A DNA stretch of 64,000 nucleotides from the NCBI GenBank assembly GCA_018389105.1, contig JACATO010001721.1, positions 1 to 64,000 on the forward strand, in the 5' to 3' direction. The stretch is from Nautilus pompilius (lineage: Eukaryota; Mollusca; Cephalopoda; Nautilida; Nautilidae). Made by a program: the position numbers and the translations under genes. Positions 38,390-49,673 of this stretch are shown one piece after another. The notes below the pieces were generated by a model. It had not been told where the DNA came from. It ran no database searches and saw only the letters and a list, made by a program, of their open reading frames with translations. Within the stretch, counting starts at the first letter, position 1. Every line of letters begins with the position of its first letter.

Positions 38390-38465
38390 TTTTTTAAATG
38401 TGGGAGGAAATCGGAGTGTCGGAAAACAAGGCCTAACCCCGACCAGGGATCAAACTCGAGAGCAG
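38390..38465 (-). mobile_element. SINE body fragment
   Basis: In reverse complement this reads TTTTCCGACACTCCGATTTC, then CTCCCACATTTAAAAAA. It is the CTCCGG/CCCACAT module shared by the other SINE copies. It abuts the LINE 3' fragment. Confidence 0.5.
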
Positions 38466-38499
38466 TCCAGTTGATAGTTGCCCATATTTATCAACGATG

Positions 38500-38875
38500 A
38501 CATCCAATTGAGTCTTATACAATCCAATCTTGCCATGGAAAGGTCTTCCGCATTCAGGACATTTCATGTCTGGTTGACCCAGTGCTTGGCTTGTGGTGAT
38601 TTTCTTAAGATTCACTTCTGTTTGACTTATATGATGCGATCTTTATCAACCTTTGCTGAGCCAACATCAGTAGTCATCCTTCGCCATTGCTCTCTGCCGC
38701 AAGCTTCTCGCTCCAACGCTTCGGCATGGACAACTTCCTTCGGTTGAATTTTAGGCAGGCCTTAATTGCCGCCACGGAACCATTTGCCAATCTTCCGTTC
38801 AGCGCAAAATATCTTCTTGAGTGATCTGGTGTCGCGCATACGCACCAAGTGGACAGTCCTCCTTAGCTATGCTTT
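38500..38875 (-). mobile_element. Non-LTR retrotransposon (LINE) 3' coding fragment
   Basis: The minus strand encodes the end of a LINE reverse-transcriptase ORF. From about 38870 it reads LRRTVHLVRMRDTRSLKKIF, comparable to the LxWxGHVxRMxDxRLPKxxF motif after the RT domain of many metazoan elements. It then shows HAEALEREACGREQWRR (about 38690-38740), corresponding to the WExxAxDRxxWR motif. A C-terminal zinc-finger-like CPECGRPFHGKIGLY (about 38515-38560) follows after a frame change. Stops and frameshifts are present; the RT domain itself is absent. Truncation at the 5' side is usual for LINEs. Confidence 0.65.
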
Positions 38876-39267
38876 TATCGTCATCGCTTCTATGTCTGGA
38901 AATTTGTTCTTTTCAAAGATCTCAATTTTATCTTAATAATTTTTTCAAAGTCAAGTTAGATGGAAACCGTTGGGTTTTCTGACGTGACGACTATACGGGG
39001 TCCAGCTATCACAAGCTCCAAGTAAGGATGTGATAGCCGTGGCCCCCAAAAATTCAGTTCTCACTTTTACCTGCTTTTCAATCATGACGAACTGTTGAAG
39101 TTTCATTTCGCTTAAGTTGAAGTGATATTGTGAACGACTATATCCTGAACCCTGTGTCCTCTTCTTTCATTGAGTTTGGAGATAAATTAATTTTGAACGC
39201 AACTAAAAGCACATATGCTGTTGAGTATTTTTAAATGTTGAAGAATAACAAAATAACAGGTTATTAC
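38876..39267. other. Non-genic stretch, nothing recognised
   Basis: No supported feature before the minisatellite. Confidence 0.4.
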
Positions 39268-40310
39268 GTCACAAGAAATCTACACAGACGCCACACAAGA
39301 AGTCTACACAGACGCCACAAGAAATCTACACAACCCCCACAAGAAATCTACACAGACGCCACAACAAGTCTACACAGAAGCCACAAGAAATCTACACAGA
39401 CCCCCCACAACAAATCTACACAGACACCACAAGAAATCTACACAGACGCCACAAGAAGTCTACAAGGCACCACAAGAAATCTACACAGACGCCACAAGAA
39501 ATCTACACAGACGCCCCACAAGAAGTGTGCACAGACTCCACAAGAAATCTACACAGACGCCACAAGAAATCTACACAGACGCCACAAGAAGTCTACACAG
39601 ACGCCACAAGAAATCTACACAGACTCCACAACAAGTCTACACAGAATCCACAAGAAATCTACACAACCCCCCCACAAGAAATCTACACAGACGCCACAAG
39701 AAGTCTACAAGGCACCACAAGAAATCTACACAGACGCCACAAGAAATCTACACAGACGCCCCACAAGAAGTATACACAGACGCCACAAGAAGTCTACACA
39801 GACCCCCCCACAAGAAATCTACACAGACGCCACAAGAAGTGTACACAGACGCCACAAGAAATCTACACAACCCCCACAAGAAATCTACACAGACGTCACA
39901 AGAAGTCTACACAGACGCCACAAGAAGTCGACATAGACACCACAAATAATCTACACAGACGCCACAAGATGTCTACACAGACCCCCCACAAGAAATCTAC
40001 ACAGACGCCACAAGAAATCTACACAACCCGCCCACAAGAAATCTACACAACCCGCCCACAAGAAATCTACACAGACGCCACAAGAAATCTACACAGACAC
40101 CACGAGAAATCTACACAGACGCCACAAGAAGTCTACACAGACGCCCCCACAAGAAATCTACACAGACGCCACGAGAAATCTACACAGACGCCACAAGAAG
40201 TCTATACAGACCCCCCCACAAGAAATCTACACAGACGCCACAAGAAATCTACACAGATGCCACAAGAAATCTACACAGACGCCACAAGAAGTCGACATAG
40301 ACGCCACCCA
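39268..40310. repeat. 22-bp minisatellite array
   Basis: About 47 tandem copies of the unit ACACAGACGCCACAAGAAAT plus CT. Two main variants alternate irregularly (GAAATCT and GAAGTCT). Some copies replace GACGC by a C-rich run of variable length (ACCCCC). The unit contains no stop in any plus-strand frame, so all three plus frames are open for long stretches. Because 22 is not a multiple of 3 and indels occur, these frames are best read as by-products and not as a gene. Confidence 0.95.
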
Positions 40311-43300
40311 TAATTTACGAAGAGCTTGTGAGCATATCTTGAAACAATGTGAAGGCAGAGAGCCGTTTCTTCCCCCACCCACTAAAAGTGAAATCCATGC
40401 ACATTGTTTTATTTTGTTTATCTTTACAAAAAAAAATATATATAAGAACAGCATCTGAAAAATAGCTGATGTTCCTTCTCAGGTTGCTAACAAAACTCCA
40501 AAGCTTCCGTTTATACCTAAATGACGCAAGTACGCTTCTTAGCTACAGATTCGCAATGCGAATGAAAGAAAACACACCCAATGTTTTAATGTCAATAGGA
40601 AAAGTGCAAAATAAACAGTAGTGGATGTGGTAAGAACTTGTTTTGTTTTTATTTTAATGCGCGTTGTCTGTACGTATATAGAAGTTTTCGTTGTCGTGAC
40701 CAGATCTGCCAATGCGATGGATTATATTCACCTGCTGTTTCTACTCTTGGCCTCGTGACAAAAATGCGCGCGTTTGGATTCAATCAATTCGGCCCGTCAT
40801 AAAAGAAAAGGTTGTACGGTCTGACTTATTTATTTAATGTTGCCGTAATTACAGTTTATTATTAGTCTGTGTAAAACAGAGACGCGGAACAGTTCTCCCT
40901 ATCATGAATATGAAAACCACTGGAATGCGTGGACATTGTTAACGTTGAGCAAAAGGATATTGCAAAATTGATTTTCCCGCACCATTTTCTAATGGTGATT
41001 TTAAAAATATATATATATATTTCGAAACTTTCTCAAAAGATATTTTATATGTATGCTGAAAATGTACACAAAACTATCGGACCAAGTTTTATAGCAACTT
41101 ACAATGAAATAGGCATGATGCAAAAACTTGAGAAGATTTTGTTGAAAAGGAAAGAGATAATAAGGGCGTTCATTAATTTTTTTGAGTTTAACTCTCGCCC
41201 ACTCCTTTTATCAACTGGAAACCGGAAGTGCCATTATTCTGCACTTTTACCAAGTTTGCTATCAGCGGAACCGAAAACAATTGTTTGTTGACGAATTTAC
41301 TCCTCTAGAAAAGCAAAAGGCACGTGACTACATTTCAAGGACAACTGTGGGAAAAATGGAGAATGAATAATTCATTTATGTGTTTTGCTTAATGTTATGT
41401 TTGTACAATCGCATATTTCTACGCTCGATAACTGTTTCTGAACTCAACAAAAGCATAGCCAGTAGCTTCTTGCCCTTTTGCGGTATCTAAAGTAAATTGT
41501 TGAAAGTCATTTTGGAAAGTTGATAACTTTAATAAAACCGAAACTATAAACAACAGCATTGAGGAAATAAAGAAAGTGGGTGGCTTCCAACTTGAAGCAC
41601 GTTCTCTTCAATTAAAAAAACGAAAGTAAACGCCTATTTTACGTAAACAAATTCAGTATAAGTAGCCAAGCTACAGAGATTTCAACTGTTTTATAAACAA
41701 TATCATTTACGAATCAACTTATTATAATATATTCACTTTGTTTTATTTTTTCCATTAATAGGTAATTGCTATTATAAAATTTGTTTTGTTTTTATTTTTC
41801 TAAATTTTAGCCATTTATTAATAATCCTTCTTTTGCGGATTCATATGAATTCGTCAAAAAATAAAAAATCTATAATTCCATCTCCAACAAGCTAATGACC
41901 AGTCAGGCTACTTCGGTTTAGTAATTTGTCGCTGCACAATAAATATTTGTGCTCAAAGATCATATAAAAGTGATTTACTTGCTTTCTCATATTCCAGAAA
42001 ACTCCTAGAATTTTCCGTTAAGGATATTCGTTTGATTTTTGGATTAAAAATTGTATACTCAATCTGATCAAGTCTCCGCGCCATCTTTAGCAAACGGCGC
42101 GGTCCGTGGTAGACATTCAGAATTTTGAGATCACGCAGAGTATAGAGTAAATAAGCTGTAGTTGTAGAGAGGGGGGAATGTATTCAGGGGGGGGGAGCAT
42201 TAGATGGTCGAATGAGTGTATTTAAGATCGTTTAACATAAATCCACGAAGTAGTTGCTACACAATCAATCAGACTGGTCCTGTCGGTCTTATTTAATCAT
42301 CTGTACACCGCCCCCACTGACCTCCGGGTCTGTGTCACTCAGCAAAGGTTGGACACAGTAAAACAAAAATAAACACCGCGGCTGATTGTCACGTATCAGA
42401 TACCATCTCGTTTTCCTTTTTCTGTACACACACCTGAAGTCAATGGTCAAATTCTTAGCACAACTCGCGACAAAGATTACCTGGAAGTTTCCTTGTGACC
42501 ACCCGGCCCGCACAAGAGGCCGATTGTGCCAGAAGGTGGGGCTGGTTGTCCTACTTTTAACGCCTCCATCCTTTTCTTTGTACATATAAAGTTGTAGATT
42601 TGATTTAATCGTAATAAGGGGTTAGACGCTAATTAGCTTTAAACATTTATGCAAACACCAAAACACCTAACTATATTTGCATTTAAATCATAATGATTTG
42701 ACAGATTTCATTCTGACCGCTTTTCTAAAAGTGGCAGTGGTTTTTCACCTGTACTATTTGTCGATGTTCCCTATTCTTGTTAAATACAATGAAAACACCT
42801 GATTCTAGAAATAGTCGGCATTGTTATATATTTAAAAATCTTATTTACTGACGCTGCATAGAAGAGAGGTTTGTCTACGGCCCGCCCGCACCCATCTGTT
42901 TCACATTTCTCTCACAAATCACAAAGAGGAGATGACAGGAAAAGACGCCCTTTTATTAAGAATAATTAAAGCGATTTCATACAAGAATTTTAAAATTGGC
43001 ATAAGATTATATAAATCTCCCCTTATAAGCGCATCATTGATCGTGGGCGTGTGCGGTGTTCCTTTGTGAAATATATTTATTTCTAACGGACTATAAACTC
43101 AGACCGTAAATCATTATATCCTCGTGGTAAACGTAACAACGTCGATACCGTTGGCATTTTCCCAAACCACCAAAACTCTGCAAATTGGAAATAAAAGACA
43201 GGTCTCACTTCTCTACTTTGTTCTTATGATTTAAACTCGAAACCCAGATGCAATCAACACGACGTTTACGCCGTGTTCATATCAAATTTAGTGCTTATTC

Positions 43301-44804
43301 GCCTCGTTTATATTGTCACTAAATGAAAGTAATGCTCTTGTAAAAATTAATTGGCATATTTATGCTTGAGGTCTGGCTGTCACATTAGGGCTTTATTTGT
43401 GATTCATTGTCGAGGGCGTCTAATAATATTTGACTATTGAATTTATAGACAGATATTCCCAATGGAAGTACACTTCTATCGCCTGTCTGTTCTTGTGTTT
43501 CGATGGCATCACATTTGACCGGAGCCGGATGACACAAACATGGGGTTTTGCACCATTTTATGAATAGTTTTTATAAAGTACTTCCCTGTACTTAAAACAA
43601 TAATTATTTATACATTTTTGTTAAATGTACTAATCAAGTGGCCTAGGAAACAACCTTACACTTAAAAAAAAATTATCTCAATTGCTGAGAAACTAAGGAT
43701 CAATTATGTTTTCTAATCGATAAGACCTCATATACAGATGGCGTAGGAATGAGATGGGGCTAAGAAAGAGACATGTGGTGGGTATAGTTTCTTCTGAATT
43801 ATCTGGCCACGGAAGTTGAACGAGGTAAGCAGAGCGAAAATTTCTAGGATTTCATGAACAGGTGACCTGTTGTGCTACCGCCGAGACCTGACCAATCTCG
43901 AGAGTATTGGTGGAAATATGGAAACTCGTGTACAGCGATTGCATCTCGTTGAAGCTAATTATAATGAAAAAAAAAAAAAACTTCACATCTTTCATTTATC
44001 ATTAAAAATATTAAAGGTATGGTTCCTCTTGTAATTATCGCTCATGCATTACTTTCAGCCGTAATCGGTATAATCCCGGGCGTGATCAGTTACTTCGCGC
44101 TGATTATATCTACCACATCGTTGACATTTGATACGTATTAAGGAGTCTGAAAAACCTGGACTGCATTAAACTCGTCCCCGTTCACCAGGGGTAAAGCATC
44201 TGAGAAACTTGCAGCTTTATAATTCTCTGTTGTTGTTTTCCAGAAGTGTCTGTCTGCTGTACACGACTGCGTAATAGGTATAGATAGCAGATATAGAGGG
44301 AGGCGCCGAATACTCGCAGTTCCAGCTGTGGCCAAGAGAGAACAGATCTTAACTGTTTGTTAGTTAGAAAGGGAAACCGACTGTGAAAAGTTATATTAAG
44401 ATTTCAGTCGTACGAATTCCAAATAGCTGTTTGTTTGTTTGTTGTTTTATACATTAGATAAAATCACGAGCTTGATGTATATATTAGTAAACTTCGTATA
44501 GAGGTGAACTTTAACTGTCTTTACTGTCTCGGTAAATATGAAGTTTGGTCGAGCGTCACGCATACATTCGAGAATGGGTGTGCGCGACACGATGTAAATA
44601 TTTAAATGTTGTTTAATACATCAGAATTATAAAAAAAACAGCAACAGCTTCTATCAGTGAAGAAGAAGAAAAATAAACGTATGAGACTAATATCTTGCTA
44701 ACCGCTGTTCTGACTTTTTATTCTCTCAGAGACCACGAAAAACGGGGAGATAACCAGCGTTTTACTGTTAAAATGCCTTTTTAAAAGATACTGTACGGCC
44801 GGTG
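40311..44804. other. Long non-genic stretch
   Basis: About 4.5 kb, mostly AT-rich, with no supported gene. The longest open frame (40929-41291, 120 codons) begins at a non-ATG codon and has the Lys/Ile/Phe bias expected by chance in AT-rich DNA. Poly-G runs lie near 42170-42195. Confidence 0.4.
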
Positions 44805-45008
44805 ATGTCAGTGAGCGTATTTATTAGTTCGCTTGCGAGAGGCGACTTTTATGTCGCTTCTTGCAGTTCAGCAAAGCGTCGTCGGATCTTGGTGCGCGGT
44901 GGCTGTCCAACAACTAAAAGGCAGCGCCGTCTGGTGGTTGTTTTTTGTTTTTGCGGCACAGGATTTTAAGATAATAAGTAAACATGGGCATTTGTAATTT
45001 TAATCGCG
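44805..45008 (+). promoter_or_regulatory. CpG-rich patch with possible short first exon
   Basis: A GC-rich segment precedes an ATG in good context (AACATGG, ATG at 44984). After eight codons (MGICNFNR) and one extra base comes a strong splice donor, G/GTAAGG at 45008/45009. This is the layout of a short first coding exon with a phase-1 intron. No continuing exon could be chosen, so the call is weak. Confidence 0.18.
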
Positions 45009-45985
45009 GTAAGGCTCCTCTAAATTTTTGCTTTCCATTTTTAACGAGACCTCGCGACATGTTGAAGCCGCTATTAAGAAGCCGTCGTCAACAAAGTCCG
45101 ACGCCTGACTTTGCTGCCATGGTATCTGTCAGCTTTAAGCAGATATCGAGTAGGAAAATTGCTCGATTCACACCACATCGATTGTTATTTTAGATTTAAT
45201 AAAAAAATTCCGCCAAAGCGAGAAACGCTGTTTTCTGTGCCAGTCGTAAAAGGGGAAGTAACGCGAATCTCAGTCCAGAGTTAAGATCCCGTTAAGCTTG
45301 ATTTAAATAAGGATAAAGCAGCTTTTAGAAAAGGGAGAGAAATAGACGAACCTGTGTCAATCGTTTTATATGTACTCTGTTAAATAACATTTCTTGAACA
45401 ACAAAGTTTTAGGGGTTTTCTAGTAAATTCCCTATCTTTTCCAGTAAAACTTGAAAACTCCAAATATTATATTGATGGGGAAGAAGAAACTAATGAATTA
45501 ACTTGGCTACTAAAAAAATTAATCGGTTAAAATCTATAATAATTACATGTTTACCGTACTAATCTGTCTCTTTTTTTTAAGCGGGAGGTTTTGTCTGAAA
45601 GGCCATCATTTATTAGCTTGGACTAAATTTGGACTACAAGGGTGGGGTGGCATCTGTACTGGGTGTGGTTATTTCCTTTTCATTATTGCCATAGAAGGAA
45701 AAGTCCCCCACCCAGGTCTCATTAACATTTCATCAACGGCACCAAACAGTACGTTCCTTTTGTTGTTGTTGTTGTTTGTGTTATTTCAATAGCTTGTCCA
45801 GCTTTAGTTTAACCACTAATATTCCGTTTCTATTGGCAACGTTGCACAAAGACCAATCTGTGTGTGTTTGTTTTGTTGTTTTTTTTTAACGAACAGCATC
45901 CGGTGTCTGAAATATGGCTGAGGACTCGCCAGTCGTGTAAGCTGCTCGCTCTGGCCCGACAGCGGATTGTAGGCGGTCGCCTAGG

Positions 45986-45999
45986 GCGCCATCTACTGG
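45986..45999 (-). promoter_or_regulatory. CTCF-like binding site
   Basis: The reverse complement CCAGTAGATGGCGC fits the CTCF core CCASYAGRKGGC at every position. It lies about 440 bp upstream of the TATA element at 46435. Function is inferred from the motif only. Confidence 0.4.
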
Positions 46000-46422
46000 G
46001 CGGGGCTCCTCTTTAGCAAGCCAAATCTATCTTTATTTTTGTTTCGATGATTAGCACTAGTTTGGACACTTTATCGTTGTTATACTGTGCGTTAATACTA
46101 TATTCGTGTGCGCTTTGCATGTTACTAGTTTTATTGCTGCAATTAAATGCCATCTGTTTCTCTACGCCCTTTGTTTGCGCAATTTTTCAAGGTAGGGGTG
46201 TGTTGGGTTTTAGGGGGGCGCCAGTGATGAGGTTCGCCTTGGGCTCCACATGGGCTCCGACCGGCTCTGCCGATGGATGATGACTTCAGGCGGAAGTGCG
46301 TTCGTCTCGTTATTTCAGCGGCTGCGGTTGTATTCCCGCTGGCACGGTTTACTTCCCCGCATGTCTTTAACCCACTATCCGCTGACGTCGGCCCCCATCT
46401 CTCGCGCTGGATGCCACGCGCT

Positions 46423-46461
46423 CCGAGCATCGCGTATATAAGAGGAACGAGCGATGCTCGG
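46423..46461 (+). promoter_or_regulatory. TATA box enclosed in an 11-bp perfect inverted repeat
   Basis: CCGAGCATCGC (46423-46433) and GCGATGCTCGG (46451-46461) are perfect inverted arms. The 17-bp spacer contains TATATAAG (46435-46442). About 30 bp downstream of the TATA element lies TCAG (46463-46466), an initiator-like sequence, in a CpG-rich region. This is a good candidate core promoter for the gene whose exons lie at 47.1-50.2 kb. The left arm is upstream of the TATA box, so the symmetry would exist in DNA and not in the transcript. Confidence 0.5.
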
Positions 46462-46475
46462 GTCAGGTAAAGTTG

Positions 46476-46484
46476 TTCCGGGAA
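46476..46484. promoter_or_regulatory. STAT/HSF-like palindrome
   Basis: TTCCGGGAA fits the STAT consensus TTCNNNGAA and lies directly after the likely transcription start. It may be a chance match. Confidence 0.2.
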
Positions 46485-47083
46485 CAGTTAGACGCCGACT
46501 GCTATACGGCCGTTATCTCGAATTACACTCGTTCACCTCCCCAAGGAAACACATATCATTGTTCTAAACTGTTTGCATCAGCGGTGCGAATTGTTCCATC
46601 CACGTTGATGTTCACCGTCTTCTTACATCTAGAGAAATCCTTCCTCGTCTCCTCCGTGGCACCAGCCTCAGGGGCTTAACAAGTAACCAGGGTTACCTCG
46701 GTGGAAATAGCTTTAAAATAACAGAAGTCTCTGGTAAAAGTCCAGTCGCGACTCTGCCAAAGTGGTAATTAGTCTGTTTACTGACGTTTCGAATTTCTCT
46801 CAAAAATGGAATCACCATTATAATACGCAAAAAAAGAGAAAGTTTCATTACAGTATTAAAATTCTGGCATTGGGGAAATACGTAATAATGCAAAATGTAT
46901 TAAATGAGGTAAGTTGCTTCAGTTTGGCAGAATTAAGTGGATTTAATCAGTGACCTAAGTGGGGTGGGCGAGCTCCCCAGCTTTTACTGTGTCGGCTATT
47001 TCCGTTAATAACCTCAACGAGTCACTTTCTCATTCCGCGCTCGAGTCGCGTCCAGGTCCGTGGTACGGTGATGGCGCTGCATT

Positions 47084-47091
47084 GATATAAG
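47084..47091 (+). promoter_or_regulatory. Second TATA-like element before candidate exon 1
   Basis: GATATAAG lies 10 bp upstream of the candidate ATG at 47101. At this spacing it would start transcription inside or after that ATG. It may therefore serve a shorter transcript beginning within exon 1 and using the ATG of exon 2. Confidence 0.25.
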
Positions 47092-47100
47092 AGTAGAGAA

Positions 47101-47157
47101 ATGCGTCGGATCTGTGCGATCCTTTATACGCTTCGCTCCCTTAGAATATCCGAACAG
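47101..47157 (+). CDS. Candidate exon 1 of unknown small protein gene
   Basis: ATG to a consensus donor (CAG/GTAGGT) gives 19 codons, beginning MRRICAILYTLRS, ending exactly between codons (phase 0). The acceptor at 48250 (TTTTCGTAG) opens an exon that continues in frame with VCTELTAN and then an internal ATG. Joined, exons 1-3 would give 123 residues. The exon is hydrophobic and arginine-rich, and it could instead be untranslated. The phase agreement is supportive but would occur by chance one time in three. Confidence 0.35.
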
Positions 47158-48250
47158 GTAGGTCTTAGGGGATGTGACACCCGGTCGTGTGAAAAGAGAA
47201 AGTCCTGATGACCAGTCGTGAAAGGCATCACGACTGCCGCGATGACCTGGCCACTGGAAGCTGAAGAAAGGTTTTTAAAAATATATTCTAGGTCTTCATT
47301 GTTGTAGATCCCAAATGACGCTATGATACTTCTCCTTAGTAACGGTCTTGCTCAAACGAGTCCGACCAAGTGTCGTGTCTTCAAGTATTCATTGGTCAAA
47401 CGATCAGCCTCGCCGGCACTCACGGTTTGGTTAAATGAGGGGCTGCAACCCTGAGATGTTGTTTAATGTGTGCTCGTGGTTTTATCATGTTGCTTATCAA
47501 CATTTGACATCTATTAACAATCTGGGTATTCCTTAACATTTTTTTTTTCTTTTTGCAGTACACTGGCTATTCTCTGAATGTGAGTAATTGCTATGTTAAG
47601 CCCAATAAATTATACTAGATAAATATTGTGCTAATAATATGTGAATTATTATAAGCTCCTAACTCCAACTAAACACGTTTAGGCGGTCTACTGGTTGCCT
47701 GAGGTCAGTCCGCAGTCGAGGCTGGCGCACCTCCTTACCATGGAGTTTTCACTGGCATTTCGTGTGTTTTTTCCTCCGGTTTTTACCCACATCTATAAAT
47801 GAAGAGTTCTAGCAAGGATTTCCTTGCCCGAGTGGGAAGTGGCCGGCCTTTTGTGGCGCAGAGTTGTCAACGTCCTCTAGTGGCTAACCGCAGCACTACA
47901 GTCTCTTACAGAGGTTGCCTTTATTGTACAGACATGGCAGTGTGTTTAGATTGAACCTAATCAAATAATTCGTTTATTTTTTTAAAAAATAAAATCATTT
48001 TAAACATATTTATTTGCTTTTTAAATTTCCATGGTCTTTATGCAATCTCGAATTTACTGACTCAGAGTAGAATTCATCTTAACCTGATATTGAGGGGTAC
48101 AAATAAAATTTGCATAGGTACGTTACAGTCCCGTGCTTCTCTTAATAGCGATATGAGCGCCATCTCATTTTATGTCGCGAAACAAAGTCTATATACGCAC
48201 CTTATTTTCTTTCAGTGATTTATTTACTTTTTGCCTTTATATTTTCGTAG
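47158..48250 (+). other. Putative intron 1, with a SINE
   Basis: It is bounded by GTAGGT and TTTTCGTAG. It holds a SINE copy at about 47695-47900 and no other recognised feature. Confidence 0.35.
47695..47900 (+). mobile_element. tRNA-derived SINE copy
   Basis: The head GGCGGTCTACTGGTTGCCTG resembles a degenerate A-box region. The body has TTCCTCCGGTTTTTACCCAC, then ATCTATAAATGAAGAGTTCT and AGCAAGGATTTCC, the family module shared with the copies at 2.1 kb and 48.5 kb. The B-box is poor (GAGGTCAGTCCGC). Confidence 0.6.
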
Positions 48251-48341
48251 GTTTGTACTGAATTAACTGCAAATATGGAAAGTCTAATGGACAACTTGCT
48301 TCCGGAAAAGTGGAAGACTATAGACGTCAGCCAGAAGCAAG
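48251..48341 (+). CDS. Exon 2 of unknown small protein gene
   Basis: The exon lies between an acceptor (TTTTCGTAG) and a donor (CAAG/GTAACT). An ATG at 48275 in strong context (AATATGG) starts 22 codons, MESLMDNLLPEKWKTIDVSQ and KQ, ending in phase 1; this is the simplest start. The eight codons before it are also open and join in frame with candidate exon 1. The split glycine codon is completed by exon 3. Spliced from this ATG, the protein has 96 residues. Confidence 0.65.
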
Positions 48342-49673
48342 GTAACTAGCAATGCTTCGGTTTTCTACCAAAAGCACCGACTTTCACTTTTTCCAGGTTT
48401 TTTGTATTTTTCCTTAATTTTTTTTTTTTTTTCGTATTTTTGAGACATTAAAATTTGACTGAGTAATGAGGATTTTGTTTTTCCTTGAAGTCTGCTTTTC
48501 CGGATACTCCAATTCCCCACCCCGCATCTAAAAATGTTTAAAAAGTTCTAGTAGCGAGGGTTTTCCTAGTACTAGCGGTGGAAGTTTCGCGGATAACTCT
48601 TGATCGTCTTCCGGTTGATCACTAGTCAAGAACCCCAACCGTACCTAGGTAATTGGCTTGGTCACCAAGGCCAATACCCCCTACCTATCCCATTCCAGCT
48701 TACCACTGTTAGATGTCCCTAGACCTCGAAGGTGCCCCTGTCTTTGTATCCTTTAGCAGACTTTGCTGCTAGACTAGTATATGACATCTAAACAATGAAT
48801 TTATAGATTCTGTCTGACTGATTAGTGCCCTTCTCCAAAAGCTCGGCACTTCACTAAATGGCATTATTATTTAAAACTTGGCACAATATGGGTTCCGTTT
48901 TTTGTAGAGAGCATCAGAAAAAAAGACTTTTTTATAGTTTCAAAGCGATTAACGTTAAACTGAAAGAGAGATTTTTGTACTGTTTGCAAAGTCAAACAAA
49001 CAAGACACATTCAATGTGTGTGTCGTTTTTTTACATTTAACGTCGCTGGTGTTTAGGATAAGTCACGTCTGTATTCCAGTGACGGTTCCAAATATTACAG
49101 AAAATCTTTTCGCAATTAAGGTTAACAAATCCTCTCATTAATAAGTCACCCGACTGAAAACTAAAATGGCTGCCTCCACTTCCGCAATTAAACCGTCACG
49201 TGGTTATCCGTGAACGCTTCACAAACACATTTGTTCGTGTTTTTTTCTTCTTCTTTAGTTTAATTTTGATTAAGTTGTTTTGTACTCAGTTGGTTAAAAA
49301 TTATATCATCATAATGCGGTTATCAGGGGGGAGGGGCATCTTGTATACTAAAGCACATGAACCAAACGCTTCCGCACGAAGGTCACGGCCAGAACACCAT
49401 CATCAACCGTGAAGCTACAATGAGCCAACGACTACAGACATAGGCGCAGTCGCCTAACGAGGGGTCGGCAGCCGCCCCCCCCCCCGGGCGCAGAATAGCG
49501 TAGTTTAGAAGCATCTCGTGTGTGTGTGTGTGTGTGACGTCAGTGTTAGAACAGAACTGCACTAAAGGCGCGGAAACTGGGTAAATGCGAAAAGCCCTAA
49601 GTACGGCGGGAAGAAGCGACTGGCGCGCCTTCTAACCCCCTCGCTAATCCTGCATACCTTCCTATTTTTGCAG
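48342..49673 (+). other. Intron 2, with a SINE
   Basis: It runs from GTAACT to a good acceptor (CCTATTTTTGCAG). It holds a SINE at about 48490-48770, a poly-C run (49475-49485), a TG repeat (49518-49534) running into a CRE palindrome TGACGTCA (49535-49542), and a YY1-like AAAATGGCTGCC near 49163. Confidence 0.55.
48490..48770 (+). mobile_element. SINE body copy
   Basis: TTTTCCGGATACTCCAATTC, then CGCATCTAAAAATGTTTAAA and AGTTCTAGTAGCGAGGGTTT match the family module. The tRNA-like head is missing or too decayed to see. Confidence 0.5.

Noticed and set aside
39268..40310. CRISPR array
   Set aside because: Direct tandem copies without unique spacers, in a eukaryotic context.
39235..40313. Long plus-strand frames of 140-262 codons as repetitive-protein genes
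   Set aside because: All are generated by a 22-bp unit lacking stops. Several frames are open at once, and C-run indels shift the frame; no promoter, splice or poly(A) support.
40929..41291. 120-codon plus-strand frame as a gene
   Set aside because: It begins at a non-ATG codon, and its residue bias is that of random AT-rich DNA.
46473..46679. 68-codon frame just after the TATA element as the start of the gene
   Set aside because: The first codon is TTG, not ATG, and the frame does not join the later exons.
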